A stretch of DNA of 64,000 nt from JAKPQD01 sp029572965 (lineage in GTDB: Bacteria; Bacteroidota; Bacteroidia; Bacteroidales; DTGW01), in the NCBI GenBank assembly GCA_035374585.1, contig DAOSPF010000002.1, positions 1 to 64,000 on the forward strand. Direction: 5' to 3'. This document shows positions 9,104 to 16,739 of the stretch, piece by piece. Position numbers and translations under genes: made by a program. The notes beneath the pieces are model-generated. The model was not told the origin of the DNA, did not search any database, and saw only the letters and a list, made by a program, of their open reading frames with translations. Each line of letters begins with the position of its first letter. The stretch's first letter is position 1.

Positions 9104-9979
9104 TTACTTTTTGTTTGGGTTAAAAAGCTGCTCGCGGTACGAAAGCATCGGGATCTTGATGTAATGGGCTATTTTTTCGGTAGCATCAATTTCAAGTAAG
9201 GACTTGAAGAAGCCTTCGTGTTCTTTGAGCATCAATAGGATGTCAGCGTTGTCAGCGTCTAAAGCGTCTAAAATCCCTTTTACAACTGGCTTTGCTTGGA
9301 TTTGTTTATATGAAAGGCATTTACAATTTATACTTTCTGCTATTTTCTGCTTGAAACCTGTCATTTTTAATTCGGCATTGAAATCAATCGGTTTTGGTGA
9401 AACGTGCAAAATCTGTATATCTGGTTGTTTGTTTTTTGAAAGCTTTAGGAAAGATTGCAGAAGTGCAATGTCTGCCTTGTTAAAGTCAGTAGCAAAAACA
9501 AGTTTCTCAATGGGTTTGTAACTGGCATTTGAAGGTACTACCATTACCGGGCACATTGATTCGGATATTATGCTTGATATTGTATTGTGTGTAAAGCGTG
9601 TGATTAAGTCCTGTGACCTGGAAACAGCTAAAATCAACAGTTCTATTTCTTCAGTAGCAGACTCTGATATGACTTCATTGACCAGGTGCCCTGCAATAAC
9701 TTTTTTATTGAAAGGAACAGAAGCCGGAAGAGAAGGGTTTATTTCCTGAATAAGGTTTTCAAAAGAGGTCATAGCAGACTCTTCCATCATTTTTATATTA
9801 TCAGAAGGGAGTATTGATGAAATAAGCTCTGCTTCGGAAGCTCCAGCCGCAAATTTGTATATTTCAAGCACATGAAGCAGCTCAACAGACAAGCCTAAGT
9901 CTTTGGCCAACTGAAACCCGTATAAAATAGAATTTTTAGAAATGTCTGAGAAATCTGTTGGTATAAGTATCTTTTTCAT
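9104..9979 (-). CDS. Tandem-domain universal stress protein, no ATP loop
   Basis: A 291-aa protein beginning KKILIPTDFSDISKNSILYG, a textbook Usp N-terminus, followed by a second degenerate Usp repeat (about residues 150-285, EKLVFATDFNKADIALL). The loop before the last strand of domain 1 (AVSRSQDLITRFTHNTISS) lacks the glycines of the ATP-binding Usp motif, so it belongs to the non-nucleotide type. It is the first gene of a bicistron with cls (2-nt gap) and has a good promoter upstream at 10010-10043. Confidence 0.88.
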   Translation of the reverse strand: MKKILIPTDFSDISKNSILYGFQLAKDLGLSVELLHVLEIYKFAAGASEAELISSILPSDNIKMMEESAMTSFENLIQEINPSLPASVPFNKKVIAGHLVNEVISESATEEIELLILAVSRSQDLITRFTHNTISSIISESMCPVMVVPSNASYKPIEKLVFATDFNKADIALLQSFLKLSKNKQPDIQILHVSPKPIDFNAELKMTGFKQKIAESINCKCLSYKQIQAKPVVKGILDALDADNADILLMLKEHEGFFKSLLEIDATEKIAHYIKIPMLSYREQLFNPNKK

Positions 9980-10009
9980 GGCTAATATTTTTAAAGGTCA
10001 CAATTTTAG

Positions 10010-10043
10010 CAAAAATATTAATAAAGCCTAATAAAGATACAAA
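10010..10043 (-). promoter_or_regulatory. Promoter of the usp-cls operon
   Basis: On the minus strand TTTG (10043-10040) is followed after 22 nt by TATTTTTG (10017-10010), matching the Bacteroidetes -33/-7 pattern with slightly long spacing. The usp ATG is about 30 nt further on. Confidence 0.5.
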
Positions 10044-10059
10044 ACTTCATCAGTAAAAC

Positions 10060-10428
10060 CTATTTTTTAAATATAAAATAAACGGCCAAAATCAAGAAAA
10101 TAAAACCAATCAGGTGGTTTAACCTGAATGTTTCGTTTCTGAACAACAGGGTGGTAAAAATTATAAATACCGTGAGGGTAATTACTTCCTGTATTACTTT
10201 CAATTCAACTAAAGTAAAAGGGCCCCCGTTTTCTTTGTAGCCAATACGGTTGGCCGGCACCTGAAAAAAATATTCAAAGAGGGCGATGCCCCAACTTATC
10301 AAAATTACTGCCAGCAGAGACAAAGATGAAAACCATTTCATTTCTTTGAATTTCAGGTGGCCATACCACGCCATGGTCATGAATGCATTAGAAGTGACCA
10401 AAAGAAGTATAGAATACAAGCCTTTCAT
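10060..10428 (-). CDS. DMT-superfamily membrane protein (DUF486)
   Basis: A 122-residue protein with four predicted helices (about 3-21, 30-48, 73-93 and 102-120). The segments MTMAWYGHLKF, WGIALFEYFFQVPANRIGY and FTLVELKVIQEVITL are characteristic of the DUF486 DMT-like family. Substrate and transport activity are unknown. An in-frame ATG 90 nt upstream would add a non-hydrophobic tail and would run over the promoter match at 10455-10462, so the ATG at 10428 is preferred. Divergent from gltX. Confidence 0.82.
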   Translation of the reverse strand: MKGLYSILLLVTSNAFMTMAWYGHLKFKEMKWFSSLSLLAVILISWGIALFEYFFQVPANRIGYKENGGPFTLVELKVIQEVITLTVFIIFTTLLFRNETFRLNHLIGFIFLILAVYFIFKK

Positions 10429-10454
10429 ATACAAATACTTAAAATTGACGGGTG

Positions 10455-10462
10455 CAAAATTA
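10455..10462 (-). promoter_or_regulatory. -7 element for the DUF486 gene
   Basis: Minus strand reads TAATTTTG (TAnnTTTG), 26 bases before the chosen ATG. It lies in the divergent gap shared with gltX. Confidence 0.42.
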
Positions 10463-10505
10463 TCGATTTCATTGTTTTTAAAACAACTTAAATGATGATT
10501 CAAAT

Positions 10506-10513
10506 TATCTTTG
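10506..10513 (+). promoter_or_regulatory. -7 element for gltX
   Basis: TATCTTTG fits TAnnTTTG and predicts a start of transcription near 10518, which rules out an ATG at 10492 and supports the one at 10531. Confidence 0.5.
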
Positions 10514-10530
10514 TGCAAAATTTTAACACT

Positions 10531-12063
10531 ATGGAAGGAAAGAAAGTACGTGTACGATTTGCTCCCAGTCCTACCGGGCCTTTACACATTGGAGGCGTTC
10601 GCACCGCGTTATACAATTATTTGTTTGCCAAAAAATATGACGGAGATTTTCTTTTACGTATAGAAGATACAGATTCGAACCGTTTTGTGCCCGGAGCAGA
10701 AGAATACATAGTGGATTCACTCAGATGGTGCGGCATTGAGTTTACTGAAGGTGTTGGAATTGGAGGCCCTCATGCTCCGTACAGACAGAGTGAGCGTAAA
10801 GATATATATTTAAAGTATGCTCTACAGCTTGTTGAGAGCGGAAATGCTTATTATGCTTTTGATACCTCAGAAGAGCTTGATAACCTTCGTAAATCGCAGG
10901 AAGCTAAAGGTATGGCGTTTACTTATAATTATGAAGTACGTACCAGGCTTAAAACATCTTTAAACCCGGAATATGCAGACTATCAGGAACGCATAAAAAA
11001 AGGCGAACCTTGGGTTATTCGTTTTAAGATGCCTGTAAATCAAAATGTACACATGAATGACCTTATCAGGGGCGAAGTAATTGTCAATACTTCAGCGCTT
11101 GACGATAAGGTATTGTTTAAAAGCGCTGACGGACTGCCAACATATCACCTGGCCAATGTTACAGACGATTACCTGATGAGAATAACCCATGTCATCAGGG
11201 GCGAGGAGTGGTTGCCTTCATTGCCTTTGCATGTATTGCTTTACAAATCTTTTGGTTGGGAATCAAAAATGCCTTTATTTGCGCATCTTCCGTTGCTCCT
11301 TAAGCCTGATGGCAAAGGGAAACTTAGCAAACGCGATGGCGACAGGTTAGGTTTCCCTGTATTTCCTAAACATTGGGATGATCCGGCTACAAAAGAGCTG
11401 GTAAAGGGTTACGATGATTATGGTTTCCTTCCTCAAGCGTTTATCAATTTTCTTGCTTTACTTGGTTGGAATCCTGGTACAGAGCAGGAAATATTTAATA
11501 TAAATGAGTTGGCAGATGCTTTTTCATTAGACAAGGTTAGTAAAGCTGGTGCTAAATTTGATTTTGAAAAAGCTAAATGGTTTAATCATCAGTATATCCA
11601 AAAGCTTACCAATAAGCAATTAGCTGAAATGATATGTAGCGTTTTGGATGAAAAAGGGATTAAATGCGAAATGTCTTATTTAGCTGATATTTGTGGGCTT
11701 GTTAAGGAGAGAATGTTTTTTCTCAATGATTTTTGGGCCAATGCCTACTTTTTCTTCCAGTCCCCTGAAGGGTACGATGCTGAGGCAGTAAAAAAACGCT
11801 GGAAAGACAATGTTCCCGAATTGTTAAAAGACGTTAAGGCTGTGTTATCCGATATCAGCCATTTTGAGGCAAATAGTATCAATGATACTTTGCATCATCA
11901 TGTTGAAGCTAAGCAGATTTCTATGGGGGTATTGATGAATGCTTTGCGTATATGCATGGTTGGGGCTTCTTTTGGCCCAGATTTGCCGTTAATTATGGAA
12001 GTTGTTGGCAAAGAAGAAACATTACGACGAATAGACAAGGCTTTAAACGAAATAAAGTTATAA
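10531..12063 (+). CDS. gltX: Glutamyl-tRNA synthetase
   Basis: Class I aminoacyl-tRNA synthetase charging tRNA-Glu. The N-terminus RVRFAPSPTGPLHIGG carries the HIGH-type motif (H19-G22), and KLSKR at 264-268 is the KMSKS loop. LLRIEDTDSNR and YHLANVTDDYLMRITHVIRG are family blocks. The C-terminal anticodon-binding part is complete; total 510 aa. An upstream in-frame start adds 13 residues that overlap the promoter. A single GluRS in a bacterium may also serve tRNA-Gln in indirect Gln-tRNA formation; nothing here decides that. Confidence 0.96.
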   Translation: MEGKKVRVRFAPSPTGPLHIGGVRTALYNYLFAKKYDGDFLLRIEDTDSNRFVPGAEEYIVDSLRWCGIEFTEGVGIGGPHAPYRQSERKDIYLKYALQLVESGNAYYAFDTSEELDNLRKSQEAKGMAFTYNYEVRTRLKTSLNPEYADYQERIKKGEPWVIRFKMPVNQNVHMNDLIRGEVIVNTSALDDKVLFKSADGLPTYHLANVTDDYLMRITHVIRGEEWLPSLPLHVLLYKSFGWESKMPLFAHLPLLLKPDGKGKLSKRDGDRLGFPVFPKHWDDPATKELVKGYDDYGFLPQAFINFLALLGWNPGTEQEIFNINELADAFSLDKVSKAGAKFDFEKAKWFNHQYIQKLTNKQLAEMICSVLDEKGIKCEMSYLADICGLVKERMFFLNDFWANAYFFFQSPEGYDAEAVKKRWKDNVPELLKDVKAVLSDISHFEANSINDTLHHHVEAKQISMGVLMNALRICMVGASFGPDLPLIMEVVGKEETLRRIDKALNEIKL

Positions 12064-12072
12064 ATCTATACA

Positions 12073-12711
12073 ATGGTGCGGTTTTTATATAGTGCCATTT
12101 TTGTATTTGTTTTTTCATGTGCTGTTGCACAAGAATGTCAGATAGTTGCCTCGGGTGGAATGGCCTACAGGCTTTTTGTCATTCCCGACAGTCTTTCGGC
12201 TGCTGAGGCTAAACATCAGAAAGATTTAAAACCAGGTAATAGCTTTGGTTTTGATGTCATTTTTATGTATGAGCAAACGGGCTGGGGAATTGGCTATTCT
12301 ACTTTCAGAGGTAGAAAAAGTTTATATAATGAAGAAGGAAGCTCTTTGACTGCTTTGCCTTCGTATGACCAAGTGGTTGTGAATTTTTTCAGCCTCAATT
12401 ATTATTTGCGTAAATCTGTTTTTTCTGAAAAGCTTTTTTTGAATGGGAAAATAGGGCTTGGGTATGTTGCATATAAGGATTACTGCCGGGAGGGAGGAGA
12501 AGAATATACCAAAACTTCCGGTACTTATGGCATAAGTTCATATATTGGGCTTTCATATATGGTTTCCAAACATTTTTTGGTAGGGGCCAATTTGGGGCTT
12601 TTTATTTCTAATACTGATAAAATCAAAGTTGATGGGGTAGAGCAAGCGCTTTCATCAAAGCTGCGTTTAACTCGAGTGGAGTCTAATGTTTGTTTAGGAT
12701 ACATTTTTTAA
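12073..12711 (+). CDS. Hypothetical outer-membrane beta-barrel protein
   Basis: A 212-aa protein with a signal peptide (1-19, CAVAQ) and alternating hydrophobic/polar strands rich in Gly and aromatic residues (GWGIGYSTF, LFLNGKIGLGYVAY, YGISSYIGLSYMV, FLVGANLGLFI). It ends in VCLGYIF, as expected for an outer-membrane barrel with a terminal aromatic residue. I do not recognise the specific family. It begins 9 nt after gltX and is probably on the same transcript, which ends at the hairpin 12717-12745. Confidence 0.6.
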   Translation: MVRFLYSAIFVFVFSCAVAQECQIVASGGMAYRLFVIPDSLSAAEAKHQKDLKPGNSFGFDVIFMYEQTGWGIGYSTFRGRKSLYNEEGSSLTALPSYDQVVVNFFSLNYYLRKSVFSEKLFLNGKIGLGYVAYKDYCREGGEEYTKTSGTYGISSYIGLSYMVSKHFLVGANLGLFISNTDKIKVDGVEQALSSKLRLTRVESNVCLGYIF

Positions 12712-12716
12712 AAAAG

Positions 12717-12745
12717 AAAAGCGGCTATTACCGGGCCGCTTTTTT
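12717..12745. terminator. Intrinsic terminator between convergent genes
   Basis: AAAAGCGGC pairs perfectly with GCCGCTTTT, followed by a T-run. It lies between the barrel protein gene and cysK and can work on both strands. Confidence 0.75.
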
Positions 12746-12753
12746 AAATACTG

Positions 12754-13665
12754 TTAATATAAACCTTCTATTGATAAGTATCTTTCGCCGGTGTCATAGC
12801 TGAAAGTTAATACTCGACTGCCTTTAGGTATTTCAGGGAGTTTTTTGGCAACTGCAGCAAGCGATGCCCCTGATGATACTCCTACAAACAATCCTTCTTC
12901 TAATGCTGCTCTTCTGGCGTATTCGTATGCTTCGTCCTTGGTGATGCGGATGACCCCGTCAAGAATATTGGTGTGAAGGTTCTGTGGTATAAACCCTGCC
13001 CCAATGCCCTGAAGTGGGTGAGGACTTGGCTGTCCACCACTAATAACAGGAGAAGCATCAGGCTCTACTGCAAAAACCTTTAAGTTTGGGAATTTAGCTT
13101 TCAAAGTTTCGGAAACGCCGGTAATATGGCCTCCAGTGCCTACACCTGTTATTAAATAATCAATACCCTCAGGAAAATCGTTGATAATTTCCTGTGCTGT
13201 TGTGCGTTTATGGGCTTCAATGTTAGCTTCATTGCTGAATTGGTCTGGCATCCATGCATTAGGAGTTGAAGAAACAAGTTCTTTAGCTTTTTCGATAGCT
13301 CCACGCATTCCTTTTTCACGCGGGGTAAGCTCAAATTGGGCCCCATAAACAGCCATTAACCTTCTGCGTTCGATACTGAATGATTCGGGCATCACCAAGA
13401 TGAGTTTGTATTTTTTTACGGCAGCAACCAAAGCTAACCCAATTCCTGTATTCCCGGATGTTGGTTCAATAATGACGCTTTCGGGTTTAAGTATCCCTTT
13501 TTTTTCGGCATCTTCTACCATTGCAAGGGCAATACGGTCTTTTATTGACGAACCCGGATTGGTCTTTTCTACTTTTACCCATACTTCATGGTTTTTGCCA
13601 TACAAACTGTTAACCCTCACGTGAGGGGTGTTACCGATGGTTTCTAAAATGCTTTTTGCTTTCAT
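12754..13665 (-). CDS. cysK: Cysteine synthase A (O-acetylserine sulfhydrylase)
   Basis: PLP enzyme making cysteine from O-acetylserine and sulfide. The N-terminus SILETIGNTPHVRVN, the PLP lysine K42 in NPGSSIKDRIA, the substrate loop PTSGNTGIGL, the phosphate-binding GTGGHITGV and the C-terminal GVSSGASLAA are all present, so it is fully functional by motif. The product is 303 aa, a normal length. An ATG 9 nt upstream is an alternative start. It has the best-spaced promoter of the minus strand (13707-13737). Confidence 0.95.
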   Translation of the reverse strand: MKAKSILETIGNTPHVRVNSLYGKNHEVWVKVEKTNPGSSIKDRIALAMVEDAEKKGILKPESVIIEPTSGNTGIGLALVAAVKKYKLILVMPESFSIERRRLMAVYGAQFELTPREKGMRGAIEKAKELVSSTPNAWMPDQFSNEANIEAHKRTTAQEIINDFPEGIDYLITGVGTGGHITGVSETLKAKFPNLKVFAVEPDASPVISGGQPSPHPLQGIGAGFIPQNLHTNILDGVIRITKDEAYEYARRAALEEGLFVGVSSGASLAAVAKKLPEIPKGSRVLTFSYDTGERYLSIEGLY

Positions 13666-13706
13666 ATTTATCACGTTTTAAAATTTTCAGGAAGTAATTT
13701 CTTTAA

Positions 13707-13737
13707 CAAAGGTAGTTTTTATTTGAGAGAAAACAAA
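13707..13737 (-). promoter_or_regulatory. cysK promoter (-33 TTTG, -7 TACCTTTG)
   Basis: On the minus strand TTTG (13737-13734), a 19-nt spacer and TACCTTTG (13714-13707) form a near-perfect Bacteroidetes promoter. The cysK ATG is 41 nt beyond the -7 element. Confidence 0.7.
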
Positions 13738-13901
13738 TTTATTTTCAACTTTTTGTTGTTTTATTTTATTGAAAATAAATAATATAAGTGATTATCAATG
13801 TTTTATATTTTTTTAATCATATAGGAAAAATAGGAATAATAACTTTTAAAAAATATTGATACAGAGTATTGGAAAATAGTTTACTTTACAATAAAAAAGT
13901 C

Positions 13902-14342
13902 GTGAATAAAATAATATATATATTTTCTCTTTTAGCTTTTTTAGCTGTTTCTTGTACTTCTCCGGATATTGAAGTGGTTGGTATTACCGATATTAGCGTA
14001 AGCGAGTTGTCATTTACCCAGGTAAAAGGCAAAGTAGGAATAGAAATTGATAGTAAAAGTATGCTAAGCTATACAATAGATAGTAGTGACCTTGAGCTGT
14101 GGTTCGATAATAACAAGCTTGGAAAGATTACGCTTCTTGAACCTTTTGAAATTAAAGGTAACACAAGTAAAACATACAATGTACCGTTTATTCTTAAGCC
14201 TGAAAATTTGAAGGCTGCTGTTACGGTTATTCCCAAGGTCTTAAAAGGCGATCAGCCTAAAGTTGCCATTAAAGGTTCGGTACAAGCAAAAACTTTGTTT
14301 TTGAAAAAGAAGATAAAATTTGAATCATTAATTAGTAAGTAA
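13902..14342 (+). CDS. Putative LEA14-like lipoprotein
   Basis: A 146-aa protein starting at GTG. The leader NKIIYIFSLLAFLAVSC looks like a lipoprotein signal with the acylated cysteine at 18. The rest (about 22-140) resembles the late-embryogenesis-abundant type 2 / WHy fold: the motif SFTQVKGKVGIEIDSKS, then LWFDNNKLGKI, and IKGNTSKTYNVPF. No enzyme motif is seen. A TTG at 13869 would extend it, but the extension spoils the signal peptide. Probably anchored in the periplasm or the outer membrane. Function unknown. Confidence 0.62.
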   Translation: MNKIIYIFSLLAFLAVSCTSPDIEVVGITDISVSELSFTQVKGKVGIEIDSKSMLSYTIDSSDLELWFDNNKLGKITLLEPFEIKGNTSKTYNVPFILKPENLKAAVTVIPKVLKGDQPKVAIKGSVQAKTLFLKKKIKFESLISK

Positions 14343-14347
14343 TTTTT

Positions 14348-14355
14348 TACCTTTG
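14348..14355 (+). promoter_or_regulatory. -7 element before the SPOR protein gene
   Basis: TACCTTTG directly after the preceding stop codon. The gene's ATG is 19 nt downstream. Confidence 0.45.
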
Positions 14356-14373
14356 CATGGCGAATAAAAATGT

Positions 14374-14829
14374 ATGGCAAAGTTTAAATTGTTTATAACC
14401 TGCGTTTTGTGTTTTCTGATAACACATTTTTCTTTTTCGCAATCCCCAACTTCAGATATTTTTGGAATTGTTACATCAAAGGCGGGTAACGAGGGAACAA
14501 TTAAAATCTTACAGAGTAACCAAATTAAAACCCTTGTCAATGCTTATGTTCAGAGCAAGCAAAGTGATGGTCTCATTGTTGGGTACAGAATTCGTATTTT
14601 TTCCAATTCTGGCCAATTGGCCCGCGGAAAAGCTGCAAGTGAACGAAGCCGTTTTATTTCGCTTTACCCAGACATTAATACATATCAAGAATACGAGGCC
14701 CCTAATTTTAAGATTTATGTTGGAGATTTTAGAAATAAACTGGAAGCCTTTAAAGCTTATCAAAAGATCTCGAAAGATTTTAAAAGTGCGTTTATTATAT
14801 CTACACGGATAAATTTACCAAAACTATAA
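14374..14829 (+). CDS. Secreted SPOR-domain protein
   Basis: A 151-aa exported protein with a signal peptide (1-22, HFSFSQ) and one C-terminal SPOR domain (about 68-149): GYRIRIFSNSGQLARGKA, FKIYVGDFRNKLEAFKAYQK and FKSAFIISTRI follow the strand-helix-strand pattern. SPOR domains bind denuded glycan strands of peptidoglycan, so a cell-wall or septal location is likely. The gene is followed 16 nt later by the PurF-like gene and may lead that transcript. Confidence 0.78.
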   Translation: MAKFKLFITCVLCFLITHFSFSQSPTSDIFGIVTSKAGNEGTIKILQSNQIKTLVNAYVQSKQSDGLIVGYRIRIFSNSGQLARGKAASERSRFISLYPDINTYQEYEAPNFKIYVGDFRNKLEAFKAYQKISKDFKSAFIISTRINLPKL

Positions 14830-14845
14830 TAGAAGGGAATGCAAG

Positions 14846-16738
14846 ATGAGTGAATTGATAAAACATGAATGCGGAATTGCACTGGTAAGGCTTCTAAAAC
14901 CGCTTGAGTATTATCAATTTAAATATGGGACCTGGCGTTATGGATTGCAAAAGCTTTATCTTCTTATGGAGAAACAGCATAATCGGGGGCAGGATGGAGC
15001 AGGGGTTGTAAGTCTTAAACTCGACCAAAAACCTGGTACTGACTATCTTCACAGGCAGCGTTCTAACGAGCCTCAGGCTATTGAGGCTATTTTCAGGGAC
15101 ATTTATAGCCAATATTCTAATATTGAAGACCGTTTGTTGTCTGACGCTGTTTGGGCTAAACAAAACTTGCCTTTTGCAGGCGAAGTGTTTTTAGGACATC
15201 TGCGTTATGGGACATTTGGAGGTAGTAACATTGAGTTTGTCCATCCGGTAATACGTGAAAACAACTGGCGAACCAGGAATCTTGCTTTGGCCGGGAACTT
15301 CAACCTTACTAATGTTGATGAAATTTTCAATCACCTGATAGAGTTAGGGCAGCACCCTAAAGGTTATTCTGATACTGTGACTATTTTAGAAAACGTTGGT
15401 CACTTTTTAGATATGGAAGTACAGCGTAAATTCATTTTGTTCAAGACCCAGGGATTTGAAAACAAAGAAATATCTGACCTTATAGCTGAGCATATTGATG
15501 TGGCTGCTGTATTGCGCGAGTCAAGTAAACGTTGGGATGGAGGGTATGCCATTGGTGGTATCATTGGGCATGGCGACTGTTTTGTAGCCCGCGACCCGTA
15601 TGGCATCAGGCCGGCTTTCTATTATGCTGATGATGAAATAGTAGTTGTGGCTTCAGAGCGTACGGTGATTCAAACAGTTATGAATGCCGAATATGAAAAA
15701 GTTCATGAAATAGATCCCGGGAAAGCATTGATTGTTAAAAAAAGCGGGTTTGTTTCGATAGAAGAAATAAGGCCATCAATGCCTCGTAAGGCTTGTTCGT
15801 TTGAAAGGATATATTTTTCGAGGGGTAGTGATAAAGATATTTATAATGAGCGCAAAAAGCTTGGCGAACTTCTTACCCCTGCTATTCTTAATTCGGTCAA
15901 TGGCGATTTTGAAAATACTGTATTTTCATATATCCCCAATACTGCTGAGTCGGCTTTTTATGGTATGGCCAAAGGTATTGAAGATCATATAAAGCAATAT
16001 AAAAAAACAAAGATTCTTGAGCTTGGCCCAAAACTAACGCCTGAAGCTCTTGATAAAATTATGGCATTGCGTCCCCGAATAGAAAAAGTTGCCCACAAAG
16101 ACATTAAGCTTCGTACTTTCATTACGCAAGATAAGGGCCGCGATGACTTAGTAGGCCACGTTTACGATATTACTTATGGTACAATTAAAAAAGGCATAGA
16201 TAACCTTGTAATTATTGACGATTCAATTGTCCGGGGCACAACATTGAAGCAGTCTATCATCCGTATCCTTGACAGGCTTGGGCCTAAACGCATAGTTATT
16301 GTGTCATCTTCTCCGCAAATCAGATATCCAGATTGTTATGGAATAGACATGGCTAAGTTAGGCGATTTTATTGCATTCAAAGCGGCAATAGCCTTACTTA
16401 AAGATTCTGGTAAGGAACATATTATCAACGAAGTGTATAAAAAAGCTAAATTACAACAGGGATTGCCCAAAGAAGAAATTGTCAACCATGTAAAGAGCAT
16501 TTATGAGCCTTTTACGGATGAGCAGATTTCTGATAAAATAGCAGAACTCCTAACATCTTCAGATATCAAAGCCGAGATAAAGATTGTTTATCAAACTGTG
16601 GAGAATTTGCACAGAGCTTGTCCAAACCATGTTGGAGACTGGTATTTTACCGGGGATTATCCAACACCAGGAGGAAACAAGGTTGTAAATACGTCTTTTA
16701 TTAATTTTATTGAAGGTAAAAACCAGCGTGCATACTAA
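14846..16738 (+). CDS. Long amidophosphoribosyltransferase paralogue (PurF-like)
   Basis: A two-domain enzyme: an N-terminal Ntn-hydrolase glutaminase (residues 9 to about 285) and a C-terminal phosphoribosyltransferase with the PRPP loop NLVIIDDSIVRGTT (D458, D459). The catalytic nucleophile would be C9 in HECGIA, exposed by removing an 8-residue propeptide, as in the Bacillus PurF type. FLGHLRYGTFG and CFVARDPYGIRPA are conserved glutaminase blocks. It is 630 aa against about 470-500 for classic PurF, with extra sequence between the domains and at the C-terminus; long forms like this occur in Bacteroidetes. Its reaction may be PurF or a related one. One base separates it from ubiD. Confidence 0.85.
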   Translation: MSELIKHECGIALVRLLKPLEYYQFKYGTWRYGLQKLYLLMEKQHNRGQDGAGVVSLKLDQKPGTDYLHRQRSNEPQAIEAIFRDIYSQYSNIEDRLLSDAVWAKQNLPFAGEVFLGHLRYGTFGGSNIEFVHPVIRENNWRTRNLALAGNFNLTNVDEIFNHLIELGQHPKGYSDTVTILENVGHFLDMEVQRKFILFKTQGFENKEISDLIAEHIDVAAVLRESSKRWDGGYAIGGIIGHGDCFVARDPYGIRPAFYYADDEIVVVASERTVIQTVMNAEYEKVHEIDPGKALIVKKSGFVSIEEIRPSMPRKACSFERIYFSRGSDKDIYNERKKLGELLTPAILNSVNGDFENTVFSYIPNTAESAFYGMAKGIEDHIKQYKKTKILELGPKLTPEALDKIMALRPRIEKVAHKDIKLRTFITQDKGRDDLVGHVYDITYGTIKKGIDNLVIIDDSIVRGTTLKQSIIRILDRLGPKRIVIVSSSPQIRYPDCYGIDMAKLGDFIAFKAAIALLKDSGKEHIINEVYKKAKLQQGLPKEEIVNHVKSIYEPFTDEQISDKIAELLTSSDIKAEIKIVYQTVENLHRACPNHVGDWYFTGDYPTPGGNKVVNTSFINFIEGKNQRAY

Positions 16739-16739
16739 C

